DNA of 64,000 bases from an uncultured Phocaeicola sp. (lineage in GTDB: Bacteria; Bacteroidota; Bacteroidia; Bacteroidales; Bacteroidaceae), in NCBI GenBank assembly GCA_948566455.1, contig CAOYQO010000006.1, positions 1 through 64,000 of the forward strand, given 5' to 3'. The notes under the pieces were generated by a model. It did not search any database, was not told where the DNA came from, and was given only the letters and a program-made list of their open reading frames with translations. Both the position numbers and the translations under genes were made by a program. Within the stretch, counting starts at the first letter, position 1. Each line of letters begins with the position of its first letter. Below are positions 1 to 7,406 of the stretch, piece by piece.

Positions 1-66
1 ATGAAATTTGAAGAATTTGCTAAAATTTTGAACGAAGAAGTTCAGAATATGATAAATAAATGGTAA
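1..66 (+). CDS. thrS: 3' end of threonyl-tRNA synthetase (partial)
   Basis: An open frame enters from the left edge and ends in TAA. Only 21 residues are visible, ending in NEEVQNMINKW, a lysine- and glutamate-rich helix that fits the C-terminus of a class II tRNA synthetase. The identification rests mainly on position: thrS directly precedes infC-rpmI-rplT in Bacteroides and many other bacteria. The stop codon overlaps a promoter-like box that probably serves infC. The body of the gene lies outside the window. Confidence 0.7.
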   Translation: MKFEEFAKILNEEVQNMINKW

Positions 67-71
67 CTTTG
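64..71 (+). promoter_or_regulatory. Bacteroides-type -7 box upstream of infC
   Basis: TAACTTTG matches the Bacteroides -7 consensus TAnnTTTG and overlaps the stop codon of the upstream gene. No convincing TTG -33 element is seen 19-20 nt upstream. Transcription would start near position 78, giving a leader of about 110 nt before the ATG of infC. Confidence 0.5.
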
Positions 72-188
72 CGCCCACTTGTGAAAGCATAGCATAAATG
101 ATGTTCTAAAGATAGCTTTTACCTAACATAAAAAAATAATAATTTGGGAGTAGTAAATAAGAAACAAACTGGAAATAGAGGTTATTTA

Positions 189-785
189 ATGAAAAATGAC
201 AGCTTAAAAGGGCAATACCGGATTAACGAACAAATCCGTGCCAAAGAAGTCCGCATAGTGGGCGATGAAGTAGAACCCAACGTATATCCGATAGCCCAGG
301 CATTGAAGCTTGCCGAAGAGCGTGAGGTGGATCTCGTGGAAATCTCTCCAAACGCGCAACCCCCTGTTTGTCGTGTCATCGATTACTCTAAATTTCTTTA
401 TCAGTTAAAGAAGCGTCAGAAAGAACAGAAGGCGAAACAGGTGAAGGTAAACGTGAAGGAGATTCGTTTCGGTCCTCAGACTGATGATCACGATTACAAC
501 TTCAAGTTGAAGCATGCTAAAGGTTTTTTGGAAGAAGGTGATAAGGTAAAGGCTTATGTGTTCTTTAAAGGTCGTTCCATCTTGTTTAAGGAGCAAGGAG
601 AAGTGTTGTTGCTTCGTTTTGCCAATGACTTGGAAGACTATGCAAAAGTAGACCAGATGCCAGTGCTGGAAGGAAAGAGAATGACTATTCAGCTTTCTCC
701 GAAGAAAAAAGAAGTGCCTAAGAAGCCTGCTGCACCGAAATCTGCAGATGCTCCGAAAGCAGCTCCGGCTGAATCAGAAGAATAA
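189..785 (+). CDS. infC: Translation initiation factor IF-3
   Basis: IF-3 binds the 30S subunit, keeps 50S away and proofreads the initiator tRNA. The protein has the standard two-domain layout. The N-domain begins with YRINEQIRAKEVRIVG and carries APPVCRVIDY-type residues near 60-75. A basic lysine-rich linker follows, then the C-domain with KEIRFGPQTDDHDYNFKLK and the KGRSILFKEQG segment. A lysine/proline/alanine-rich tail of about 30 residues is an extra feature. I chose the ATG at 189 (198 aa), where family similarity begins. A TTG at 144 would add 15 residues with no family similarity, though infC often uses rare start codons. It heads the infC-rpmI-rplT operon. Confidence 0.95.
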   Translation: MKNDSLKGQYRINEQIRAKEVRIVGDEVEPNVYPIAQALKLAEEREVDLVEISPNAQPPVCRVIDYSKFLYQLKKRQKEQKAKQVKVNVKEIRFGPQTDDHDYNFKLKHAKGFLEEGDKVKAYVFFKGRSILFKEQGEVLLLRFANDLEDYAKVDQMPVLEGKRMTIQLSPKKKEVPKKPAAPKSADAPKAAPAESEE

Positions 786-852
786 AAGAAATGAGTAACG
801 CCACAGGTATAGTGCGTTGCCATATAATTTAAATAATTTAAAAATAAGTAAG

Positions 853-1050
853 ATGCCAAAGATGAAGACTAACTCCGGTTCTAAAAAGAGATTTACTCTT
901 ACCGGAACAGGTAAAATCAAAAGAAAGCACGCTTTTCACAGTCATATTTTGACTAAGAAAACTAAGAAGCAAAAAAGAAACTTGTGCCATTCAACTACAG
1001 TTGACGTGACGAATGTAAGCCAAGTTAAGGAACTCTTAGCAATGAAGTAA
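853..1050 (+). CDS. rpmI: 50S ribosomal protein L35
   Basis: This 65-residue, strongly basic protein begins MPKMKTNSGSKKRF, the canonical L35 start, and contains the GKIKRKHAFHSHILTKKTKKQKR core. It binds 23S rRNA in the large subunit. An in-frame extension upstream to 817 exists, but family length and the conserved MPKMKT start place the real start at 853. It sits between infC and rplT in the conserved order. The spacer before it can form a weak hairpin, but I cannot assign a regulatory role. Confidence 0.95.
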   Translation: MPKMKTNSGSKKRFTLTGTGKIKRKHAFHSHILTKKTKKQKRNLCHSTTVDVTNVSQVKELLAMK

Positions 1051-1146
1051 AAAGCGTACAACGTATTTTAAAGTATTAACCGAATGCATTAGCTTTAAGT
1101 CCGTTGCGTGAAGTAATGGCGCTAACATTCAAAAATTAGTAAAACT

Positions 1147-1497
1147 ATGCCAAGATCAGTAAATCACGTTGCTTCAAGAGCAAGAAGAAAGAAAATTTTG
1201 AAATTAACCAGAGGTTACTTTGGTGCAAGAAAGAACGTATGGACCGTTGCCAAGAATACTTGGGAGAAAGGTTTGACTTATGCGTTCCGCGACCGTAAGA
1301 ACAAGAAAAGGAACTTCCGCGCTTTGTGGATTCAGCGTATCAACGCTGCAGCTCGTTTGGAAGGTATGTCTTATTCTAAGCTGATGGGTGCTTTGCACAA
1401 AGCAGGTATCGAAATCAACCGTAAAGTTTTGGCTGATTTAGCGATGAACCATCCGGAAGCTTTCAAGGCTATCGTAGCTAAAGCAAAGGCTGCTTAA
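1147..1497 (+). CDS. rplT: 50S ribosomal protein L20
   Basis: At 116 residues this has the usual L20 length. It begins MPRSVNHVASRARRKKILK and continues with GYFGARKNVWTVAKN and the RDRKNKKRNFRALWIQRINAAAR block, all hallmarks of the family. L20 is an early 23S rRNA-binding protein needed to start 50S assembly. It is last in the infC-rpmI-rplT operon and is followed within 25 nt by an intrinsic terminator. In several bacteria L20 represses its own operon. I see no specific operator here that proves this. Confidence 0.97.
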   Translation: MPRSVNHVASRARRKKILKLTRGYFGARKNVWTVAKNTWEKGLTYAFRDRKNKKRNFRALWIQRINAAARLEGMSYSKLMGALHKAGIEINRKVLADLAMNHPEAFKAIVAKAKAA

Positions 1498-1520
1498 GTT
1501 TATTTAGCAAATATTTTACA

Positions 1521-1556
1521 AAGTGCTGGTTACGAAGGAGTAATCGGCACTTTTTG
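1521..1556 (+). terminator. Intrinsic terminator of the infC-rpmI-rplT operon
   Basis: AAGTGC and GCACTT form the outer stem, and GGTTAC with GTAATC (one G-U pair) the inner stem, around a GAAGGA loop. Five T follow. Spacing and orientation fit termination after rplT. Confidence 0.9.
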
Positions 1557-1619
1557 CTTATAATAGGGAGAATATAATATAAAATGTCCTGTATGGAGGA
1601 AACAAAATCATGTTTTTCC

Positions 1620-1650
1620 TTGTTTCTTTGACAGAAACTTACTACATTTG
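1620..1650 (+). promoter_or_regulatory. Promoter of the Bacteroidales-1-like RNA
   Basis: TTG at 1620-1622 and TACATTTG at 1643-1650 are separated by 20 nt. This is a textbook Bacteroides promoter (-33 TTG, -7 TAnnTTTG). The predicted start is near 1657. Confidence 0.75.
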
Positions 1651-1656
1651 TTGTAG

Positions 1657-1882
1657 AAAATATAGCCGCATTGATTGGATCGGGAAACTCATCAAACTAT
1701 TATGAAATACCGAGACAAGCTTCGCTTCTCGATGGCGGGCCACGCCCTTCGGGGTAACTTTAAGTCGGTGGATTACAAAGAGGACGAGCGCTCAAATCAT
1801 GTCATTCGGAGTTTCATCACATCATCGGTGCGGCTTTTTTATAAAGGGGAACGGTAATCTTGCTTGGTTACCGTTCCTTTTT
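1657..1882 (+). ncRNA. Bacteroidales-1-like structured RNA (possibly 6S-like)
   Basis: A promoter and a strong terminator bracket about 225 nt with no credible protein gene, directly downstream of rplT. That is the described setting of the Bacteroidales-1 RNA motif: Bacteroidales only, alternative promoter consensus at one end, terminators at the other, often after the L20 gene. Local hairpins are visible, for example CGAGA..TCTCG enclosing AAGC/GCTT near 1711-1731, and GGGC/GCCC near 1737-1747. A 60-codon open frame across it has no family features and its ends do not fit a gene. Whether it acts like 6S RNA on RNA polymerase is inference. A covariance-model search (Rfam Bacteroidales-1) would settle identity. 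Confidence 0.75.
1848..1882 (+). terminator. Intrinsic terminator ending the Bacteroidales-1-like RNA
   Basis: GGAACGGTAA (1848-1857) and TTACCGTTCC (1868-1877) form a perfect 10-bp stem with a 10-nt loop, followed by five T. Confidence 0.92.
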
Positions 1883-2060
1883 CTTTGTACTTTCTCTAAT
1901 CCAAAAATTTCCGCTTAACCTCTATTAAGCGATGTCGTAACTCAAATATTGTCAATAGCAGATTTATATATTATTAACTGAAGTGGGTTAGGAGGCTGCT
2001 TTGAGGTAGTGATATGCAATAAAAGGACTTTCGTTTCTTTTGCCAGTGTTTGTTGGGTCA

Positions 2061-2224
2061 AATGCTACATCTCAGTGCTCTCAATGCCACACCTTAACAG
2101 GACAAATGCCACAGGTTGCAGACAGTGAAGTGTGGAGTTAAAGATGATGGACTGTGGCATTGTGCTTGTATAAGTGTGGGTTTGCAGTTGTACAAGTGTA
2201 AGCTGACGGTTATATAAGCGTAAG
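2061..2224 (+). repeat. Intergenic array of 22-bp periodic short repeats (array 1)
   Basis: In a gene-free gap of about 500 bp, AATGC(T/C)AC begins at 2061, 2083 and 2105, exactly 22 bp apart. Inverted forms follow: GAAGTGTGG at 2127 and GTGGCATT at 2154-2161. A second word, TGTATAAGTGTG / TGTACAAGTGTAAG / TATATAAGCGTAAG, begins at 2167, 2189 and 2211, again 22 bp apart. TGCTACAT from the first unit recurs at 2236. The bases between words vary. I recognise no named family. Positions 1886-2060 hold nothing I can assign. Confidence 0.7.
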
Positions 2225-2252
2225 CTTTTGGGGCCTGCTACATGAGGGGCTG

Positions 2253-2284
2253 AAAAAAACGGAGAAGCAAAAGCTTCCCCGTTT
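2253..2284 (-). terminator. Intrinsic terminator of the iorA-iorB-paaK operon
   Basis: Read on the minus strand, AACGG and GAAGC pair with GCTTC and CCGTT around an AAAA/TTTT loop with one internal mismatch. Seven T follow. It lies about 120 nt beyond the paaK stop codon. Confidence 0.85.
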
Positions 2285-2401
2285 CTATATGATGCGAAAT
2301 ATAATTTAGTGAAATAGTATCTATAAATGGATAGTACAAAGATACTGTATCAAAAAGGCGATGTCAAGTATTCCACTGATTATTTTGAAAAAAGGCTATT
2401 T

Positions 2402-3709
2402 TTATTGGTTTTGCCGCAGATCTTTCACTCTGACGGCTTTTCCTTCGCTTTGAGGTAATGAACCTTTCTTCACGAGTTTCAATCTGGGAGTAACAAGTAT
2501 TTCGTCTTTCAGTTGACGGGTAATATCTTTACGTATCTTCTCCAGTTCAATGTAATTATCAGTAGAAAGATCGCTGAGTTCTACCTCTACAATCATTTCG
2601 TCCTGGTTGTTTACGGTCTCTAAGGTAATAAGATAGTTGCTACCTAATTGTGGGAATTGTACCAATACTTTTTCAACTTGCATTGGGAAGATATTTACTC
2701 CCTTAATGATAAACATATCATCGCTGCGTCCCTTGATACGGTCGATGCGGAGGTGCGTACGTCCGCAAGGACATTCTCCGGGAAGAATACGGGTAAGGTC
2801 ACGGGTACGATAGCGTATAAGCGGCATCATTTCGCGATCAAGAGTGGTCAATACCAACTCGCCGATTTCTCCATCCGGAACGGGTTCTCCTGTTTCAGGA
2901 TCGATTATTTCGACGAGGTAACAATCTTCCCAGAAATGCATGCCGTTTTGTTCCTGACATTCAAAAGCAACGCCGGGGCCATTCATTTCTGTCATACCGA
3001 AGCTGTTATAGGCTTTAACACCTAACATGCGTTCGATTTTCTTGCGCTGTTCGTCTGTATGGGGTTCTGCTCCGATAACAAGTGTTTTTAAACTGGTACT
3101 TGTCGGATCAATTCCTTCTTCCTGAATAACTTCTGCCAGGCGAATGGCATAACTGGGGATGGCATGGAGTGCGGTAGTCTTGAAATCTGTGATAAACTTG
3201 ATTTGGCGTTTACTGTTTCCGGCTGCTGCAGGAACAGTCAGTGCACCCAAGCGTTCAGCGCCATATTGGAAGCCTAATCCTCCGGTGAACATACCATAGC
3301 CCGAACTGTTCTGGAAAACATCTGTTTTGCGTATACCTACAGTGTACAAGCAGCGTGCTACCAGATTGGCCCAAGAGTCCAAGTCGTGTTGTGAATGGAC
3401 GATGACGGTAGGAGTACCGGTGGTTCCGCTTGATGAATGAATACGCACACCATCTTCCTGCATATTACCTGATACCATGCCGAATGGGTAGCAGGCACGC
3501 ATATCGGATTTCGTGGTAAAAGGTATTTTCCGTATATCATCCAGACTTTGGATGTTGTCAGCTGTGATATTATATTCTTGAAATACTTTTTTATAGTACG
3601 GTGAATTAGCCGCAATCTTTATCGTTTTTTTGAGTCGTTGAAGTTGCAATTCCTGCAACTTCTCACGACTCATGGTTTCTATTTCTTCTTCCCAGTATTT
3701 GTTATTCAT
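2402..3709 (-). CDS. paaK: Phenylacetate-CoA ligase (arylacetate-CoA ligase)
   Basis: This adenylate-forming enzyme activates phenylacetate or related arylacetates with ATP and CoA; in anaerobes it may also run in reverse to recover ATP. At 435 residues it has full family length. Visible features are the ATP-binding loop SSSGTTGTP (residues 92-100), the SFGMTEMNGPG adenylate motif near 240, YRTRDLTRI near 300, and a C-terminal lid domain with GRSDDMFIIKGVNIFP. It is last in an operon with iorAB, 22 nt after iorB. That couples oxidative decarboxylation of arylpyruvates to arylacetyl-CoA and arylacetate interconversion, either fermentation of aromatic amino acids or their reductive synthesis from arylacetates. 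Confidence 0.92.
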   Translation of the reverse strand: MNNKYWEEEIETMSREKLQELQLQRLKKTIKIAANSPYYKKVFQEYNITADNIQSLDDIRKIPFTTKSDMRACYPFGMVSGNMQEDGVRIHSSSGTTGTPTVIVHSQHDLDSWANLVARCLYTVGIRKTDVFQNSSGYGMFTGGLGFQYGAERLGALTVPAAAGNSKRQIKFITDFKTTALHAIPSYAIRLAEVIQEEGIDPTSTSLKTLVIGAEPHTDEQRKKIERMLGVKAYNSFGMTEMNGPGVAFECQEQNGMHFWEDCYLVEIIDPETGEPVPDGEIGELVLTTLDREMMPLIRYRTRDLTRILPGECPCGRTHLRIDRIKGRSDDMFIIKGVNIFPMQVEKVLVQFPQLGSNYLITLETVNNQDEMIVEVELSDLSTDNYIELEKIRKDITRQLKDEILVTPRLKLVKKGSLPQSEGKAVRVKDLRQNQ

Positions 3710-3731
3710 GGTGGTGTATTTTTGAGGGATC

Positions 3732-4313
3732 TTACATTAATTTCTCAGCAATTTCCTTTCCGGCTGCGAGTGCTTTAAGATTCATTTCCACTATGGCCTC
3801 GCCTTTACGTTCGAAGATTTCGCGGATACTGGTCTGTATTTTCTCGTAATCGATGCCGAGGAATGGGGTGGTGGCTCCCAGTAAAACAATATTTGCTACA
3901 CGGATGGAACCAATTTCTTTGGCTACTTTGTCTACATTAAGAATGATCTTGTGAGGTAGCTTATCTAATTCCGCTCTTACGTCAGCTTCTGCCGGATAGT
4001 TTGGGATATTAATAAACGGTGTTTCGTTGGTCACCAGCCAGCCTTCAGGACTTAAGTAAGGAAGATAACGTAATCCTTCCATCGGTTCAAGTGAAATGAT
4101 CAGATCGCATTTACCGGAAGGGATAAGATCGGAAGCGATAGGCTGATCGCTTATGCGCAAATTGGATTGTACATCGCCGCCACGTTGGCTCATGCCATGT
4201 ACTTCCGCCTGTTTCATATATAGTCCGTCTTTAAGGGCGGCTTTACCAATTACAGTGGCGATAGAGAGGATACCTTGTCCGCCTACGCCGGAAAGTATAA
4301 TATCTTTTTTCAT
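3732..4313 (-). CDS. iorB: Indolepyruvate ferredoxin oxidoreductase, beta subunit
   Basis: This 193-residue protein matches the gamma-type domain of 2-oxoacid:ferredoxin oxidoreductases, with the N-terminal SGVGGQGILS motif and the downstream QRGG and SNLRIS segments that contact CoA in this family. It pairs with IorA to convert arylpyruvates, CoA and oxidized ferredoxin into arylacetyl-CoA, CO2 and reduced ferredoxin. It starts 4 nt after the iorA stop and is followed by paaK, so the three genes are almost certainly one transcript. Confidence 0.93.
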   Translation of the reverse strand: MKKDIILSGVGGQGILSIATVIGKAALKDGLYMKQAEVHGMSQRGGDVQSNLRISDQPIASDLIPSGKCDLIISLEPMEGLRYLPYLSPEGWLVTNETPFINIPNYPAEADVRAELDKLPHKIILNVDKVAKEIGSIRVANIVLLGATTPFLGIDYEKIQTSIREIFERKGEAIVEMNLKALAAGKEIAEKLM

Positions 4314-4317
4314 GGTT

Positions 4318-5910
4318 TTACTTGTTTCGTTTTTTACGTGCTAAGGTTTGAATACATTCTCTGCGTGGAATGATAACGGATACACCGCGATATTCGATTT
4401 CTTCACGGATAATCTGCTTCATCTCTTCATAATTCTTTTTCAAGGGAACTACTACACGGATATGTTCGGGGGCTACGCCAATACCGGCACAGATCGCTTC
4501 AATACGTCCTGTTCCGGCCGAATCCTGGCCGCCTGTCATTGCAGTCGTTTCATTGTCTGAAATAACAATGGTAACATTTGCATTCTCATTGACGCAATCC
4601 AAAAGTCCTGTCATGCCGGAATGCGTGAAGGTGGAGTCGCCAATCACTGCTACTGCCGGATGAAGTCCGCCATCCGAAGCTCCTTTAGCCATGGTAATAG
4701 ATGCACCCATATCTACACATGAGTTGATAGCATTAAATGGTGCATTGGCTCCTAAAGTATAGCAGCCGATATCACTGAATACTTTATGTGTCGGATATTC
4801 TTCTTTCAAAACCTGGGTGAGCGTAGTGTACATATCACGATGGCCACAACCTTCACATAGTGCGGGTGGACGCATTTCTACGAGCGAAGGAATACCAAAC
4901 TCTGACTTGTTTTCTTTTCCCACAGCACGTGCCACCTTATCCGGATTTAATTCACCGTCTTGTGATAATGTGCCATCTAAGCGTCCTTTTACTTTTACGC
5001 CGATACCAAGATAGCCTTTAAGTTGTTTTTCTACGAAAGGTTGTCCGTCTTCCAATACCAGAATCTCATCACAGGTTTCTACCAATTGTAGGAGCTGTTT
5101 CTTAGGTAATGGGTATTGGCCAATTTTCAATACGGGGTATTCGCAACCATCAGGATAGTTTTCCATCAGATAATTGTAGCCGATTCCACACGCTATGATA
5201 CCTAACTTCTTATTAGGACCATCGGTATACTTATTATAAGAAGAGTTTTCAGATGCTTCAATAAATTCGGCTTGACGTTCTAATAAAACCTTATAGCGCT
5301 TGCGGGCGTTACCTGGCAACAAGATGAACTGGCGAGGGTCTTCACTGAATGACATTTGGTTTTGGGGTTGTTGTGGTTTTTGTTCTACACCGGAACGGGA
5401 GTGTGCCAGGCGGGTGACCATACGCATCAATACCGGTTCGCCAATCTTTTCAGAAAATGCGAATCCGTTGTAAACCATATCATATGCTTCCTGCTGATTG
5501 CTTGGTTCGTACATGGGGATCAATGAGAAATCACCATAAAAACGGCTATCTTGTTCGTTCTGTGAGGAGTGCATGCTGGGGTCATCCGCAGCTACTACAA
5601 TTAATCCACCTTTTACACCTGTAACAGCTGAATTGATAAAACAGTCGGCAGCTACGTTCATGCCTACATGTTTCATGCAGACTAATGCTCGTTTACCGAC
5701 AAATGACATACCTAATGCAGCTTCCATGGCTGTCTTCTCATTGGAGGCCCAACGGCTATGGATATTCTGTTCAACCGTAATAGGCGCCATTTGAATGTAT
5801 TCTGTAATTTCTGTGGAAGGAGTACCGGGGTAGGCGTAAACACCTGAGAGTCCGGCATCTAATGCAGCTTGTGCAATGGCTTCATCGCCAAGTAAGAGTT
5901 GCTTGCTCAT
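4318..5910 (-). CDS. iorA: Indolepyruvate ferredoxin oxidoreductase, alpha subunit (no C-terminal ferredoxin domain)
   Basis: This is the thiamine-diphosphate subunit of the arylpyruvate oxidoreductase. The N-terminal domain carries GVYAYPGTPSTEI, typical of pyrimidine-binding domains of this superfamily. The middle has the LCEGCGHRDMY motif, and residues about 424-453 hold the GDS-to-N thiamine-diphosphate motif (GDSTFTHSG to VISDNET). The protein stops at residue 530, just after IIPRRECIQTL. Archaeal IorA proteins continue there into a ferredoxin domain with two cysteine clusters, and no CxxCxxC cluster is present here. Electron exit must use another carrier or subunit. It is first gene of the ior-paaK operon. 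Confidence 0.93.
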   Translation of the reverse strand: MSKQLLLGDEAIAQAALDAGLSGVYAYPGTPSTEITEYIQMAPITVEQNIHSRWASNEKTAMEAALGMSFVGKRALVCMKHVGMNVAADCFINSAVTGVKGGLIVVAADDPSMHSSQNEQDSRFYGDFSLIPMYEPSNQQEAYDMVYNGFAFSEKIGEPVLMRMVTRLAHSRSGVEQKPQQPQNQMSFSEDPRQFILLPGNARKRYKVLLERQAEFIEASENSSYNKYTDGPNKKLGIIACGIGYNYLMENYPDGCEYPVLKIGQYPLPKKQLLQLVETCDEILVLEDGQPFVEKQLKGYLGIGVKVKGRLDGTLSQDGELNPDKVARAVGKENKSEFGIPSLVEMRPPALCEGCGHRDMYTTLTQVLKEEYPTHKVFSDIGCYTLGANAPFNAINSCVDMGASITMAKGASDGGLHPAVAVIGDSTFTHSGMTGLLDCVNENANVTIVISDNETTAMTGGQDSAGTGRIEAICAGIGVAPEHIRVVVPLKKNYEEMKQIIREEIEYRGVSVIIPRRECIQTLARKKRNK

Positions 5911-5973
5911 ATCTGATTATTTTAATGTTAGTCATGATTATTAAAAAAGGAAATAATCTGCGTTTTTCACTCG

Positions 5974-5981
5974 CAAATATA
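5974..5981 (-). promoter_or_regulatory. -7 box upstream of iorA
   Basis: On the minus strand TATATTTG matches TAnnTTTG. A start near 5967 would leave a leader of about 57 nt before iorA. The -33 element is weak. Read-through from mltG is an alternative. Confidence 0.5.
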
Positions 5982-6008
5982 GGCTTTTGCTTTTATTTTA
6001 TCATGATT

Positions 6009-7046
6009 TTACTTGAAAATCTTTCTTTCGTTTAAAGCATTCCAATATTTTCTGGCATTTTTCATGTGATCAGCATAATTGGAAGCAAAATTGTGAGTAC
6101 CTGAGAAATCTTCTTTTGCACACATGTAAATGTAGTCGTGCTTGGCATAGTTTAGTACTGCATCGATACCTATAGGTGAAGGTATACGTATGGGACCCGG
6201 AGGCAGGCCTGCATTTAAATATGTATTGTAGGGTGAGTTGACATTCAAATGTTCATTGGTTATTCTTCTTAAACCAAAGTCCTGGAGGGCAAACTTTATT
6301 GTTGGATCTGCTTGTAATGGCATACCTTTGTGTAAACGGTTAATATAGAGTCCGGCAACCATTGGTTTTTCCTCGTTGTTGTTGGTTTCCTCTTCAACAA
6401 TAGAGGCCAGGGTAGAAACTTCTTCCGGTGTCATTCCGATAGATTCAGCTTTAGCCAATCGTTGCTGGTTCCAGAATTTTTCATGTTCTTTCTGCATACG
6501 CTCGAAAAATTCGTCTACACTCATATCCCAGTAAACTTGGTATGTTTCCGGAATGAACAGACTGGACATTGTTTCTTTTTTATATCCCATCCGCTTCTGG
6601 AATATAGTGTCATTCATTACAGTAGCAATTTCTGTAGAGTCGATCATTAACTGCTTACCAATGCTGCGGGCAAGTCTGTCTAAAGTGCGTACGTTGCTGA
6701 CAGTAAGATTGATAGGTTCCTGATATCCCCGGTATAAACGGCTGAAGACATGATACACATTTTCTCCCGGGCGGATGGCATAGCGTCCGGTGTGGATAGT
6801 CGAATCATAATTGCGCCATCGGGTCATCCAGAGAAAACCTGTGAAACTTTTCGGATGTCCCTGTATTTTTACTTTATTATATATGGAGTCTATTGTATCG
6901 TCTTTGTCGATATAAATATAAGTAGTCTTTGGGGGATGAAATTGTGGGTAGAATATATAATAATAGAATGTTCCGGCACAAGCTACGCCCATAAGGAACA
7001 GGATTACCAATCCTCCTATGAGAATTTTTTTTGTCTTCTTTTTCAT
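6009..7046 (-). CDS. mltG: Endolytic peptidoglycan transglycosylase, MltG/YceG family
   Basis: MltG cuts nascent glycan strands and so sets where peptidoglycan synthesis ends. The 345-residue protein has a lysine-rich cytoplasmic start, one membrane segment at about residues 8-30 (IGGLVILFLMGVACAGTFYYY), and a periplasmic body. The catalytic region reads ASIVEEET, containing the family's active-site glutamate, followed by VAGLYINRL and MPLQADPTIKFA and, near the end, SPYNTYLNAGLPPGPIRIPS, all signatures of the YceG fold. A TACCTTTG promoter box lies upstream. It sits alone between the tRNA and the ior operon. Confidence 0.93.
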   Translation of the reverse strand: MKKKTKKILIGGLVILFLMGVACAGTFYYYIFYPQFHPPKTTYIYIDKDDTIDSIYNKVKIQGHPKSFTGFLWMTRWRNYDSTIHTGRYAIRPGENVYHVFSRLYRGYQEPINLTVSNVRTLDRLARSIGKQLMIDSTEIATVMNDTIFQKRMGYKKETMSSLFIPETYQVYWDMSVDEFFERMQKEHEKFWNQQRLAKAESIGMTPEEVSTLASIVEEETNNNEEKPMVAGLYINRLHKGMPLQADPTIKFALQDFGLRRITNEHLNVNSPYNTYLNAGLPPGPIRIPSPIGIDAVLNYAKHDYIYMCAKEDFSGTHNFASNYADHMKNARKYWNALNERKIFK

Positions 7047-7072
7047 CTGTTTCTGAAGTTGTTTTAGTCTGG

Positions 7073-7080
7073 CAAAGGTA
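7073..7080 (-). promoter_or_regulatory. -7 box of the mltG promoter
   Basis: On the minus strand TACCTTTG matches the Bacteroides -7 consensus, 27 nt upstream of the mltG start codon. No clear -33 TTG is visible at the expected spacing. Confidence 0.55.
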
Positions 7081-7097
7081 AGAAGAATCTATGAAAT

Positions 7098-7122
7098 AAA
7101 AAAAGAGATGCATAAGCATCTC
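7098..7122 (-). terminator. Intrinsic terminator behind tRNA-Thr
   Basis: On the minus strand GAGATGC and GCATCTC form a perfect 7-bp stem with a 4-nt loop, followed by seven T. It ends the tRNA transcript about 10 nt past the mature 3' end. Confidence 0.88.
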
Positions 7123-7132
7123 TCTCTTTCTG

Positions 7133-7205
<73 letters not shown>

Positions 7206-7230
7206 AACGTTTTTTTGTTTTTACGGGGTG

Positions 7231-7238
7231 CAAATTTA
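7231..7238 (-). promoter_or_regulatory. -7 box of the tRNA-Thr promoter
   Basis: On the minus strand TAAATTTG matches TAnnTTTG, with a predicted start near 7224, about 19 nt before the mature tRNA. The -33 element is not obvious. The rest of the 7206-7406 gap holds only this and the promoter of the next plus-strand gene. Confidence 0.55.
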
Positions 7239-7339
7239 CAGCTTTCTTCGAAACTACGAAAAGAAAAGAAGGTTTTTTTGAAAAAATCTTTCCTAAAGCT
7301 GTTTTTGAGGTCTGTTCTGTCATTTTCCTTCTAAAAAAA

Positions 7340-7370
7340 TTGTTTTATCAATATAAAAAATACATCTTTG
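7340..7370 (+). promoter_or_regulatory. Promoter of the polysaccharide-export locus (first gene)
   Basis: TTG at 7340-7342 and CATCTTTG at 7363-7370, a one-base variant of the -7 consensus, are 20 nt apart. The predicted start lies near 7377, leaving a leader of about 30 nt. Confidence 0.5.
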
Positions 7371-7406
7371 CAAAAGTGTATATCAACCTAAGATCTGACA
7401 ATAATT

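Noticed and set aside
1675..1857. 60-codon protein gene after rplT
   Set aside because: It lies wholly inside a promoter-to-terminator RNA unit, shows no family features, and its surroundings fit the Bacteroidales-1 RNA setting.
2648..3025. Plus-strand 125-residue open frame opposite paaK
   Set aside because: Antisense shadow of a well-supported gene, no ribosome-binding site or promoter.
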